A stretch of 27,867 nt of DNA from positions 1-27,867 of the IMG/VR virus record IMGVR_UViG_3300030103_005898. One strand, 5' to 3'. The notes below the pieces were generated by a model. That model saw nothing but the letters and a program-made list of their open reading frames with translations. It was not told the DNA's origin and did no database searches. The stretch is from a virus. Both the position numbers and the translations under genes were made by a program. Of this stretch, positions 13,995-20,639 are shown piece by piece (within the stretch, counting starts at the first letter, position 1; every line of letters begins with the position of its first letter).

Positions 13995-16007
13995 TTAATA
14001 TCCTCTTATGCCTACGGGTTTAGCCCTCGAAATCCCTAGTTCCTTAGAGAATCTTCCAAAGTGCTTAAAGGGTTGAATTACTACAGTATTAACGCTTCCG
14101 GAGCCTCCCTGCTGGAGATTCCTTACTCCTTGCTCTCCTCCGATCCTTCGGACTGTAGCCCGATCCAATATAGCCTCTCCGCGCAATACTCGAGCATTAG
14201 CCTCATCCGGGGCCATCCCTCCCATATGGAAGGAAGGCATCTGCTGAGACATAACGACACCGGCCTGAGCTACCCCGGTAGCTACTGCGAGAGCAGATTG
14301 GATAGCATTAAACGGAGAGATTAATTTTTGAGCGGCTACTACTGCTTCTGCTGTACCCATTGCGATCTCTGCTAATGCCATTCCTTTTCTGAAGTTAAAT
14401 AGCCCTCGGAGGTTCTTCTGCTCCTTCTCATAGGCTGCTCGCTCGATATCGCTCATTGCTGCTATCTCTTCCTGCTTATCCTGCATAGCCTTGACATCTA
14501 TCTCGTTACCCTTAATCCTCATCTCTGTAAGTTCTGCGAGGGTTCCTCCAAGGGTTAAAGCTCCCTCGAGATTCTCTTTAAGGCCTTCTCTTCTTTTTGC
14601 TTGGAGTTCTTCTTCCTTCTTTTGGAGTTCCTTCATCCGCTCGAGATCTTTATTATGTAGCATCTGCTTTATGATATCTGCTGCGAGTTCTTCCTGTTCT
14701 GTAATCTCTCCGAGCTTCTCTATCTGCTCTATCTTATTACCGAAGGCTAGAGCTTCTCTCTGCTCTTCGCTCATAAAGGCTTGGATCTGGAAGTCCTCGA
14801 GTTTTTTATTGGCATCGATCTGTCTATCAAAAAATCTATTCTCTGCTTGGATTAAGGCTTCCATCGCTTCGAGTTCATCTTCTACTAGATCTAGGCTCTT
14901 CTTAGCAGGCTTAACTCCCTTCTCTTTCGCTGCTGCTGCTTCCTCTGTAGCATCTGCTAATTCTTTTTCGAGAGTTACTATCTCTTGAGCAGTCTCTATC
15001 GCTTCCGCTTGCATTCCTTCGATCGCTGCTCTCTGCTTCTCCTGGTTCGCGATATCAGCCTGGAGAGCCTTCTCCAGTTTTCCTAGCTCTGCTGCTTGTC
15101 TTAGTCCCTCTTGGGTTAGATCGATATTGTTTTTTACTGTAGAGGTCTGAAGTTGTAAAGTTCTTAACCTCTCCTTCTCACCTTCTGAGAGTACAATATT
15201 AGCGGAGCCCGCTTCTAGATATCCATCCTTAAGGCTCTGAATAGTTGATAGAAGAATCTTACTCTCGGAGATGTTACTCTCCACCGCTTCGAGGTTCCCT
15301 CTAAATGCTTCATTAGCTGCCTCTCCTGCCTTCTGTAACTTGAACTCATATTCGGAGATCTGGCCCGTAAGAAGTTTATACTCCAATCTCTGTTCTCGGA
15401 GTTTCCCTGCTGCATCGATAAGGTTATTTTCTTGCTCGTTCTGAGATTCTATTAGAGCCTTCTGAGCATCTCGAAGGGCTAGAGTAGTCTCTCTAACCTT
15501 CTCGAGCTCCGCTTTATGGGCTACATATCCCAGAGTTAAGGCTCCGATAGCAATACCTGCAGCTACTACGAGAGGATTAAGAGCAGCGAAGGACATAGTT
15601 AAACCCTCTGTAACTGCGAAAGCATCTGCTAATCCATCTGCTGCTTCTGCGAGTTGAGGATTAACCCCTCGAAGAGCAAGCCCTATGGAAGAGAATCCTC
15701 TATCGATATCCCCAGATGCTTCTCCAACTCTCTCCAAGCGTTCTTCCGCTCTCCGGGCTGCCTCTGCCATCTCTTCAAATTCTTTAGCACCTCGAGCAGC
15801 TGCAGCAGCTGAAGCCCTCGCAGCCTTCGCGCTCGCATCTGCGCTCTTTTTAGCAGCCTTCTCCGCTTGCTTTAGTTGCCTATCGAGAGCGGATACCATC
15901 TTCTTAGCTTCCGCTTCTGTTACATTAGGCATCTGCTTTAACTTATTAATTAGATCCTTAAGATCCGCTTTATAAGCTATATTGATAGTTCTATTTTCTT
16001 GGGCCAT
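13995..16007 (-). CDS. tail tape measure protein
   Basis: 670 residues, mostly long helices. The N-terminal 95 residues are Ala/Lys/Glu coiled coil, a hydrophobic stretch lies at about 139-162 (NPLVVAAGIAIGALTLGYV), and there are long coiled coils to about 510. The Gly-rich C-terminus contains FHMGGMAPDEANARVLRGE then AILDRATVRRIGGEQGV, the usual tape measure ending. At about 0.15 nm per residue it predicts a tail near 100 nm. It follows the chaperone and neck-like genes and its ATG shares a base with the previous stop (TAATG). It sets tail length and may aid DNA passage across membranes. Confidence 0.9.
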   Translation of the reverse strand: MAQENRTINIAYKADLKDLINKLKQMPNVTEAEAKKMVSALDRQLKQAEKAAKKSADASAKAARASAAAAARGAKEFEEMAEAARRAEERLERVGEASGDIDRGFSSIGLALRGVNPQLAEAADGLADAFAVTEGLTMSFAALNPLVVAAGIAIGALTLGYVAHKAELEKVRETTLALRDAQKALIESQNEQENNLIDAAGKLREQRLEYKLLTGQISEYEFKLQKAGEAANEAFRGNLEAVESNISESKILLSTIQSLKDGYLEAGSANIVLSEGEKERLRTLQLQTSTVKNNIDLTQEGLRQAAELGKLEKALQADIANQEKQRAAIEGMQAEAIETAQEIVTLEKELADATEEAAAAKEKGVKPAKKSLDLVEDELEAMEALIQAENRFFDRQIDANKKLEDFQIQAFMSEEQREALAFGNKIEQIEKLGEITEQEELAADIIKQMLHNKDLERMKELQKKEEELQAKRREGLKENLEGALTLGGTLAELTEMRIKGNEIDVKAMQDKQEEIAAMSDIERAAYEKEQKNLRGLFNFRKGMALAEIAMGTAEAVVAAQKLISPFNAIQSALAVATGVAQAGVVMSQQMPSFHMGGMAPDEANARVLRGEAILDRATVRRIGGEQGVRNLQQGGSGSVNTVVIQPFKHFGRFSKELGISRAKPVGIRGY

Positions 16008-16480
16008 TATATTCTCCGGATAAGATCATCAGCTAGAGCCTCTACTACTTTCTTAGCTGCTTTTCTATGAGGTTTTACCATGAGCTCATTAGATACTCTT
16101 TTTCCTTGAGGTTGGATTATATCCTGCCCTCTATTGTTTTCGGAGTCTACGCCGAATTTCATAGCCCATGAATAAGGAGCCCTATTTCTAAGAAAAGCCT
16201 CGAACCCTCCTCCGGGAATTATCCGGAAGCCTCTCTCGAACTTCTTCCAGCTACCCAGAGAGGTTTTTTTATAGAAGGTAACTTCTCCTCCTTCCTTCTT
16301 ACGGATTATCGGCTTCCGTACTGGCCAATCTTGGATAGCATCCGCTTCTATCTTCTTAAGGGTATCTTCTAAGACCTTACGAGCATTCGGAGCTACTGTA
16401 TCTAAGAATCCTGTATAGAACTCCTGAAGATCTGTATCGATCTCTATTCCTGCTCTTCCTTTATTGATTTTAACGCTCAT
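16007..16480 (-). CDS. HK97 gp10-like neck/tail protein
   Basis: 157 residues. The pattern resembles HK97 gp10-type tail/neck proteins: a helical N-terminus (LQEFYTGFLDTVAPNARKVL), basic middle (RKPIIRKKEGGEV), an RNRAPYSWAMKFG segment (about 98-110) and a C-terminal helix (HRKAAKKVVEALADDLIRRI). The central N.apYa...e.G motif is the typical mark. In most siphoviruses this protein lies before the tube gene; here it lies between the chaperones and tape measure. Its ATG overlaps the stop of the frameshifted chaperone (ATGA). Confidence 0.6.
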   Translation of the reverse strand: MSVKINKGRAGIEIDTDLQEFYTGFLDTVAPNARKVLEDTLKKIEADAIQDWPVRKPIIRKKEGGEVTFYKKTSLGSWKKFERGFRIIPGGGFEAFLRNRAPYSWAMKFGVDSENNRGQDIIQPQGKRVSNELMVKPHRKAAKKVVEALADDLIRRI

Positions 16481-17033
16481 CGATTGCCCCGTATTATCTC
16501 CTCCATTCTAGCCCTTTTTATGCGCTCTTGTCTATCCTTAGATGCTTTTGGATCTTCATGTGCTAACCTATACTCAGCTAGCAGCGATACTCGGAGATCT
16601 GGAGAGAGAGAGTAATACCAGAGAGGATCCTTCCCCCATCGAAGAGAGATCCGAAGAGCGAGGAGATCTAGCCCTCCTCTCCCTCTTGCGTAAAATTTGC
16701 CTTCTCTTCTACCTCTTGCTCGGATGGGATTACTCGCATCATCTCCAATAGAACTTCGCTTCCCATCTCGTAGATCTTAGCAGGAGTAACTCCAGCATCT
16801 AGCAATCGATCGAGGATCTTATAACCGAAGGCTATAGGATCTCCGCTGGTTACTGGATATGCTGGAAGGACTCTTTTATGATCTATGGATACTGCTATAG
16901 CAGCTGCACATATTCTCCCAAGCTGGGCTCGGTTGGGATGCGCTCCCCATATGGATACAAAGTCTAAGCAAGTAGCAATAGAGGAGGGTAACCTCCCCTC
17001 ATGCTGTCCAAGTTTTTTAAGATCTAATAGCAT
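16477..17033 (-). CDS. tail assembly chaperone GT fusion made by -1 frameshift
   Basis: A ribosome that slips back one base at A_AAT_TTT (16692-16698) leaves the 121-residue G frame after residue 114 and reads 71 more residues to TGA at 16477-16479, giving a 185-residue protein. The extension has no start codon of its own but is clearly protein-like: LDLLALRISLRWGKDPLWYY, then LRVSLLAEYRLAHEDP, then a basic helix. This is the shape of T domains of siphovirus G/GT chaperones. It sits between tube and tape measure genes, as in lambda, and its stop overlaps the next ATG. The fusion would load tube protein on the tape measure. Confidence 0.8.
16654..16698 (-). promoter_or_regulatory. programmed -1 frameshift signal (slippery heptamer plus hairpin)
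   Basis: A AAT TTT in the zero frame of the G gene is a canonical X XXY YYZ heptamer (16692-16698). Four bases later AAGAG pairs with CTCTT and, inside it, GAGGAG pairs with CTCCTC around an 8-base loop that contains the zero-frame TAG (16654-16687). Spacing and position are right for a stimulatory hairpin. Confidence 0.8.
16668..17033 (-). CDS. tail assembly chaperone G (unshifted product)
   Basis: 121 residues, helical, ending in an acidic tail (SEQEVEEKANFTQEGEEG). The start has AGGAGGTACATATG, one of the strongest boxes here. Its place between tube and tape measure genes and the frameshift near its 3' end identify it as the G-type chaperone, equivalent to lambda gpG. It would work in the cytoplasm during tail assembly and would not be in the virion. 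G proteins vary widely between phages, so the call rests on context and frameshift more than on motif. Confidence 0.8.
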   Translation of the reverse strand: MLLDLKKLGQHEGRLPSSIATCLDFVSIWGAHPNRAQLGRICAAAIAVSIDHKRVLPAYPVTSGDPIAFGYKILDRLLDAGVTPAKIYEMGSEVLLEMMRVIPSEQEVEEKANFTQEGEEG

Positions 17034-17052
17034 ATGTACCTCCTACGCTATT

Positions 17053-17544
17053 TTATGCTGCTACTAATCCACCGTAACAAGTAAAGTTAAGAGTAAAGCT
17101 ACTTGGATCTCCTTCTGAGAAGTCGAGAGAACATATACACTTAGACAAGGTAACAAAGTGATCCGCTTCTGCTGCATCTGGGCTATCTGCTAAGTACTTG
17201 ATATCGATACAATACTGCTCGATAAATGGAGTACCGCTTAATCCAGTAGAAGTATTACCAGAGTAGAATCCAGATTGAGTAATAAAATCTCGGATACTTC
17301 CTGCTTCAGATGCATCCGTAAATTGTCGAAAATGAAAAGAAAAAGAACCCGTTTTTGCTTGTGCATCTTGCTTACGCACAGCAGAAAAATTACCTCTATC
17401 CATTACCACGAGTTCTGAAAACTCTTGAGGATCTGAAAAGGTAAAGTTACCATCTTCGAAGGCTACTTCGAGAGATACACCACCATTATCGAGAAGGGTT
17501 ATAACTCCATCTCTTTTAGTCTTGGGAATTGTTGAATATGCCAT
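17053..17544 (-). CDS. major tail tube protein
   Basis: 163 residues, rich in beta strands with little helix. Strand-like segments are GVITLLDNGGVSLEVAFEDG, TGSFSFHFRQF and SSFTLNFTCYGG, and the middle carries a short helix (SIRDFITQSGF). Size and position (after the tail-completion gene, before the chaperones) fit a tube subunit that forms stacked hexamers. GGAGG lies six bases before the ATG (CCCCGGAGGCTGTAATG). A possible promoter overlaps the end of the upstream gene. Confidence 0.75.
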   Translation of the reverse strand: MAYSTIPKTKRDGVITLLDNGGVSLEVAFEDGNFTFSDPQEFSELVVMDRGNFSAVRKQDAQAKTGSFSFHFRQFTDASEAGSIRDFITQSGFYSGNTSTGLSGTPFIEQYCIDIKYLADSPDAAEADHFVTLSKCICSLDFSEGDPSSFTLNFTCYGGLVAA

Positions 17545-17570
17545 TACAGCCTCCGGGGATTATGATTAGT

Positions 17571-17600
17571 ATTTTAACCGATTGTATTAGATAGTGTGAA
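17571..17600 (-). promoter_or_regulatory. weak promoter candidate for the tail tube gene
   Basis: On the minus strand TTCACA (17595-17600), an 18-base spacer, then TAAAAT (17571-17576) lie 27 bases before the tube ATG. Three of the twelve bases depart from consensus, so the match is only fair. Confidence 0.3.
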
Positions 17601-18015
17601 GGATATTAAACGATAGAGTGATCAATATATACTCTTGAGAATCTGTAACCGTTCTCTCGGATGCAGTATATCTAATTGTAAACTGATTATCCGTAGAATA
17701 AGCCTCTAATACCTTATTAATTACCATCTCCTCAGCATCGAGGCTAGCATCGTAATCCGTAGGATAGATATCGAGAGGCCTTAATCGAAAAGAGAATAGA
17801 ACTTGCATTGGAGTAGATAGATAGACTCCTACCGCTCTTCTCTGTCTCTCTTCCATTGCTGCAGAGGAGGCTACAGAGATTGAGAATGCTTTATGGGCTA
17901 CGGTATTCTCTGTTCTTCCGAAGAAGTCCGGAGTATGCTTAGATTCTTTGAACCCGGAGAGAGTCTCTATCTTCGTAGCGATAGCCTTACGGATACTGGA
18001 GAGAGATTCTGCCAT
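17587..18015 (-). CDS. tail terminator/tail completion protein
   Basis: 142 residues with a helix (SIRKAIATKIETLSGF) then alternating strands, ending TVTDSQEYILITLSFNILHT. This alpha/beta layout and length match lambda gpU-like or tail-completion proteins. Segment PMQVLFSFRLRPLDIYPTDY followed by a long helix (EEMVINKVLEAYS) fits too. It is placed between the connector gene and the tail tube, the normal spot. The start is TAATG with GGAGGAGA upstream. It would cap the tail tube and bind the head-tail connector. Confidence 0.65.
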   Translation of the reverse strand: MAESLSSIRKAIATKIETLSGFKESKHTPDFFGRTENTVAHKAFSISVASSAAMEERQRRAVGVYLSTPMQVLFSFRLRPLDIYPTDYDASLDAEEMVINKVLEAYSTDNQFTIRYTASERTVTDSQEYILITLSFNILHTI

Positions 18016-18782
18016 TATCTCCTCCGTAATCTACGAGAGAAGTTTCCATTACCATTAAGGAAGATTACTGGCTGCTTAGCTACTCGATCATTAGGGTTCC
18101 CTGTCTGACCATCGTGATTATGGTCATAGATAAAGTTAATGCGCTTCCATTCATCTTTATATTGTGAGAAGTGCTCATTAGCGAGATCTAGATATCTTCC
18201 GTTACTCTGTCCAAGGCTAGAATGGAAGTCTCGGAATATGTAATAGAGAGCTAGATTCTGATGAGCAGCGCGAAAGGCCTCTGGAGACATTACTAGATAC
18301 TCCATCCCTCCTCCTTCGGTCCTCATTCTCTGTACCAGAGTAAACCAGGCTTCATCGATATAGGTCTGGTAAGAAGTTAGATTGGAAGGTCTGATATCTG
18401 CGAGCTGAGAATAAGTAGCAGTAAGATCTCCATCCGATACTACAGGATATAGCCTTCTTAATACTACTGCTGCCATTCTACGAAAAGTATAAGCCTCTCC
18501 TACAAGTGTAATCTTCCACTCCTGGAGATATCCCTCTCCGAGATCCAAGCTGTTATCCAAATTCGAAGAAGAGTGTACATAAGTAGGAATATTAGCAGGG
18601 AAGGTAGCGAGAGCATTATCTACAAGTTTAGTCTGATCTGGTTTAAAGAGTGTATATCTTACTTCGGTAGGTACTGCGAGCACCCCATCTCTAAATATCG
18701 GTAGAGTTGTAGTATTAGACTTCCCGCGCTCGAGGAGCTCTGGGATCTTGATCTGAGGAGCGTAAGGGGTGCTAGTAGTCAT
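18015..18782 (-). CDS. head-tail connector-like protein
   Basis: 255 residues. The first 100 look like a beta-rich domain (TEVRYTLFKPDQTKLVD, LQEWKITLVGEAYTF). The next 110 are helical: LRRLYPVVSDGDLTATYSQL, YIDEAWFTLVQRMRT, AFRAAHQNLALYYIF, LDLANEHFSQYKDEW. This series of helices with a final YK..W resembles adaptor proteins that join portal to tail. The C-terminus is basic (SRRLRRR). The call rests mainly on position between capsid and tail-completion genes. Starts as TAATG on the previous stop. Confidence 0.5.
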   Translation of the reverse strand: MTTSTPYAPQIKIPELLERGKSNTTTLPIFRDGVLAVPTEVRYTLFKPDQTKLVDNALATFPANIPTYVHSSSNLDNSLDLGEGYLQEWKITLVGEAYTFRRMAAVVLRRLYPVVSDGDLTATYSQLADIRPSNLTSYQTYIDEAWFTLVQRMRTEGGGMEYLVMSPEAFRAAHQNLALYYIFRDFHSSLGQSNGRYLDLANEHFSQYKDEWKRINFIYDHNHDGQTGNPNDRVAKQPVIFLNGNGNFSRRLRRR

Positions 18783-19441
18783 TATTTAATCTCTTTATAA
18801 AGTTCGATTCCCTTCTTCTGGAAGGCTTCGATAAATGATAACATATCTTCTCTAACCTTGTAGTGATCATCGATCTTCGCTTTTATCTCTGGGATATGCT
18901 GAGAGTTAAGCATTCTATTAACTGCTTTGAGATGAGTAAGGCTCTCGAGTTCCCAGAAGTGAGGTTCAATAGGAAGGAGAGTTCCATCTGTTATTAAAGA
19001 GCAGCTCCATTTAAGGAAGGCTTCTCTATCGAAGGATTTAATTACTCGGTTACCTACTACTCGTACAGATTGCCATTTAGGACAGTGATAGAACCCATTC
19101 CTTACTCTGTATTGATGGATATATTGATACTTCGCTGGATCGAGATAGATCCATCCCTTCTGCTGTAGATTACCAATTCTCGAGCCTGCGTTCCCTCGCT
19201 CTCCGGAGACTTGATGTACTCCATTAACTCCGGGGATAATATGTTCCATTCGGATATTAGGTACGAAGTAGAACGAGCGTTCTATTTTTGTTGTCTTACC
19301 CTTCGTTACTTCCTTCTCGAAGTAATTATACGTCCAATTGGTAGGATGCCATTTATAGAAAAAAGGATGGTTTGGTTGCTCTGGGAGAAGCTCTTTCTGG
19401 CTAGTCTGGACCGGAGCCCAAGGCTGTGGAGTTAAACTCAT
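18782..19441 (-). CDS. hypothetical virion-assembly protein after the capsid gene (219 aa)
   Basis: Not recognised. 219 residues, rich in aromatics in its first half (HPFFYKWHPTNWTYNYF, GWIYLDPAKYQYIHQYR) with a helical C-terminal third (LESLTHLKAVNRMLNS, EDMLSFIEAFQKKGIELYKE). Two cysteines, no membrane segment. The start has GAGGTACATTTTATG. It follows the terminator behind the capsid gene and overlaps the connector gene as TAATG, so it is likely a neck or head-completion part, or an assembly factor. Evidence is context only. Confidence 0.8.
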   Translation of the reverse strand: MSLTPQPWAPVQTSQKELLPEQPNHPFFYKWHPTNWTYNYFEKEVTKGKTTKIERSFYFVPNIRMEHIIPGVNGVHQVSGERGNAGSRIGNLQQKGWIYLDPAKYQYIHQYRVRNGFYHCPKWQSVRVVGNRVIKSFDREAFLKWSCSLITDGTLLPIEPHFWELESLTHLKAVNRMLNSQHIPEIKAKIDDHYKVREDMLSFIEAFQKKGIELYKEIK

Positions 19442-19463
19442 AAAATGTACCTCATTGTAAGTT

Positions 19464-19491
19464 AAAACGAGGGGAAGAGCAGAAGCCCCTC
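19464..19491 (-). terminator. terminator behind the major capsid gene
   Basis: GAGGGG, an 11-base loop, CCCCTC, then GTTTT on the minus strand (stem arms 19486-19491 and 19469-19474). The tract has only four T, so it is probably partial and would let some transcription continue into the tail genes. Confidence 0.55.
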
Positions 19492-19513
19492 CCCGTATAA
19501 GAATCCGTAAGGA

Positions 19514-20446
19514 TTAGCTTAAAGTAGCAATCTCTACTCCGCGCTCATCAGAAATAATCGCTATTCCGAGGTAAGCATGACCAACTACAGAAGTTAATGC
19601 GGAAGCGGCTGAGCGATCGAGCTCGATCATAACTTCACCCATTTGCATAGACTCAGCAGCGCCCGGAAGAGAAGCAGGCATCCCAGAAGCATAACCGATA
19701 GCACCTGGAGCGAACATAGCACCTTGATAGTTAGATCCACCATCGATTACATAAGAGCTAGTATAGATCTCTACGCCCATAAAAGAGCCTTTATAGTGAG
19801 AACCTTTAGCAGCGAGAGCCTCAAAAGAAGCAGGAGCGAAGGCTACAGCTCCAGTCTCTGAGCGGATAGAATCTTGTAATTCTGCCATTTGTGCAGGATG
19901 CAACACAGCAACGTAAGGACCCGGAGCACCTTTATTACTATCTGCAGCTTCGAGAGCTTGGATAGCATCTTGGAATGTATCTACGTTCAATGCAGAAGCG
20001 GCTCCAACTTGAGCAGTGAAACCAGAGAATACTGATGCTGTAAGTCTAGCGAAAAGAGCATCGTAAGATTTAGAGATGTGCTCAGCGATACGGAAAGGAT
20101 CGATATCCTGGCCCATACCTGTCATAGTAGCAAGATCAGTAATAGAGTAAGCGAGAGAATTTCTCTTACATACTACATCTACGTGACTATCTACGAGAGC
20201 TTTATTTGATACAGGATTATCTTCCGTTGCACCTGTAAAAGCAGTAAAGCCGTCTTCGCCATCTAAGAACGCTTTACGAACTCGGACCGTATCAGATCCA
20301 GTTCCATTAATAGATCCGATAAAATCGATAAAGGGAGTATTTTTAAGATTGACAGAATCCTTAAGAAGTAAGCGGATTTCTGCGCTAATCATTTGAGCGA
20401 GTCTTAAATCACCGACTAGCCCATTATTAGTAATTTCATTTGCCAT
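19514..20446 (-). CDS. major capsid protein (HK97-fold)
   Basis: 310 residues. Features of HK97-fold coat proteins: an N-terminal helical region with LAQMISAEIRLLLKDS, a mid-domain with YVAVLHPAQMAELQDSI (about 176-193), and a C-terminal strand region with GVEIYTSSYV and VMIELDRS. Segment LAYSITDLATMTGM precedes a long helix (AEHISKSYDALFARLTAS). Unlike its neighbours it has no GGAGG near the ATG; the upstream bases are TTCTTCTAATGGTGCAATA. It has its own near-consensus promoter and is flanked by terminators, so it is the most clearly independent late gene. No protease gene was seen. Confidence 0.85.
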   Translation of the reverse strand: MANEITNNGLVGDLRLAQMISAEIRLLLKDSVNLKNTPFIDFIGSINGTGSDTVRVRKAFLDGEDGFTAFTGATEDNPVSNKALVDSHVDVVCKRNSLAYSITDLATMTGMGQDIDPFRIAEHISKSYDALFARLTASVFSGFTAQVGAASALNVDTFQDAIQALEAADSNKGAPGPYVAVLHPAQMAELQDSIRSETGAVAFAPASFEALAAKGSHYKGSFMGVEIYTSSYVIDGGSNYQGAMFAPGAIGYASGMPASLPGAAESMQMGEVMIELDRSAASALTSVVGHAYLGIAIISDERGVEIATLS

Positions 20447-20525
20447 TATTGCACCATTAGAAGAAAAGGGAAAAAATCATTATCTGGGCTCTTCTGCTGT
20501 TTCGGGAGCGACCCTACCCATAAGA

Positions 20526-20554
20526 AGTATAAACGAAATAAATAGGACTAGCAA
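20526..20554 (-). promoter_or_regulatory. strong sigma70-like promoter of the major capsid gene
   Basis: On the minus strand TTGCTA (20549-20554), exactly 17 bases, then TATACT (20526-20531). It starts four bases after the T tract of the upstream terminator and about 80 bases before the capsid ATG. This is the best-spaced promoter in the window. Confidence 0.75.
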
Positions 20555-20558
20555 GAAT

Positions 20559-20588
20559 AAAAAAAAACCCCTCGAGGAGAACGAGGGG
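20559..20588 (-). terminator. strong rho-independent terminator upstream of the capsid promoter
   Basis: CCCCTCG, a 7-base loop, CGAGGGG, then nine T on the minus strand (arms 20582-20588 and 20568-20574). It follows the fibre gene and should end transcription from the packaging/head genes. Confidence 0.9.
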
Positions 20589-20623
20589 AAGGGCTAGGGG
20601 AGGTACATCCAAAGCCCTTTTTT
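20589..20623 (+). terminator. hairpin with T tract in plus orientation
   Basis: AAGGGCT (20589-20595), a 17-base loop and AGCCCTT (20613-20619), then a T run to 20623 on the plus strand. Back-to-back with the minus-strand terminator it could block antisense transcription. The long loop lowers confidence, and no plus-strand gene lies nearby. Confidence 0.4.
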
Positions 20624-20639
20624 AGGGATTGTAAGATGA

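Noticed and set aside
14491-14988. 165-codon plus-strand frame opposite the tape measure gene
   Set aside because: Ser/Phe/Leu-rich product arises as the antisense of Glu/Lys/Arg coiled coil. No start signal. It also shows that frame length alone is not evidence here.
20500-20519. Short leader frame beginning ATGGGTAGGGTC in the capsid 5' region
   Set aside because: It starts only a few bases after the -10, has no ribosome site, and ends well before the capsid ATG.
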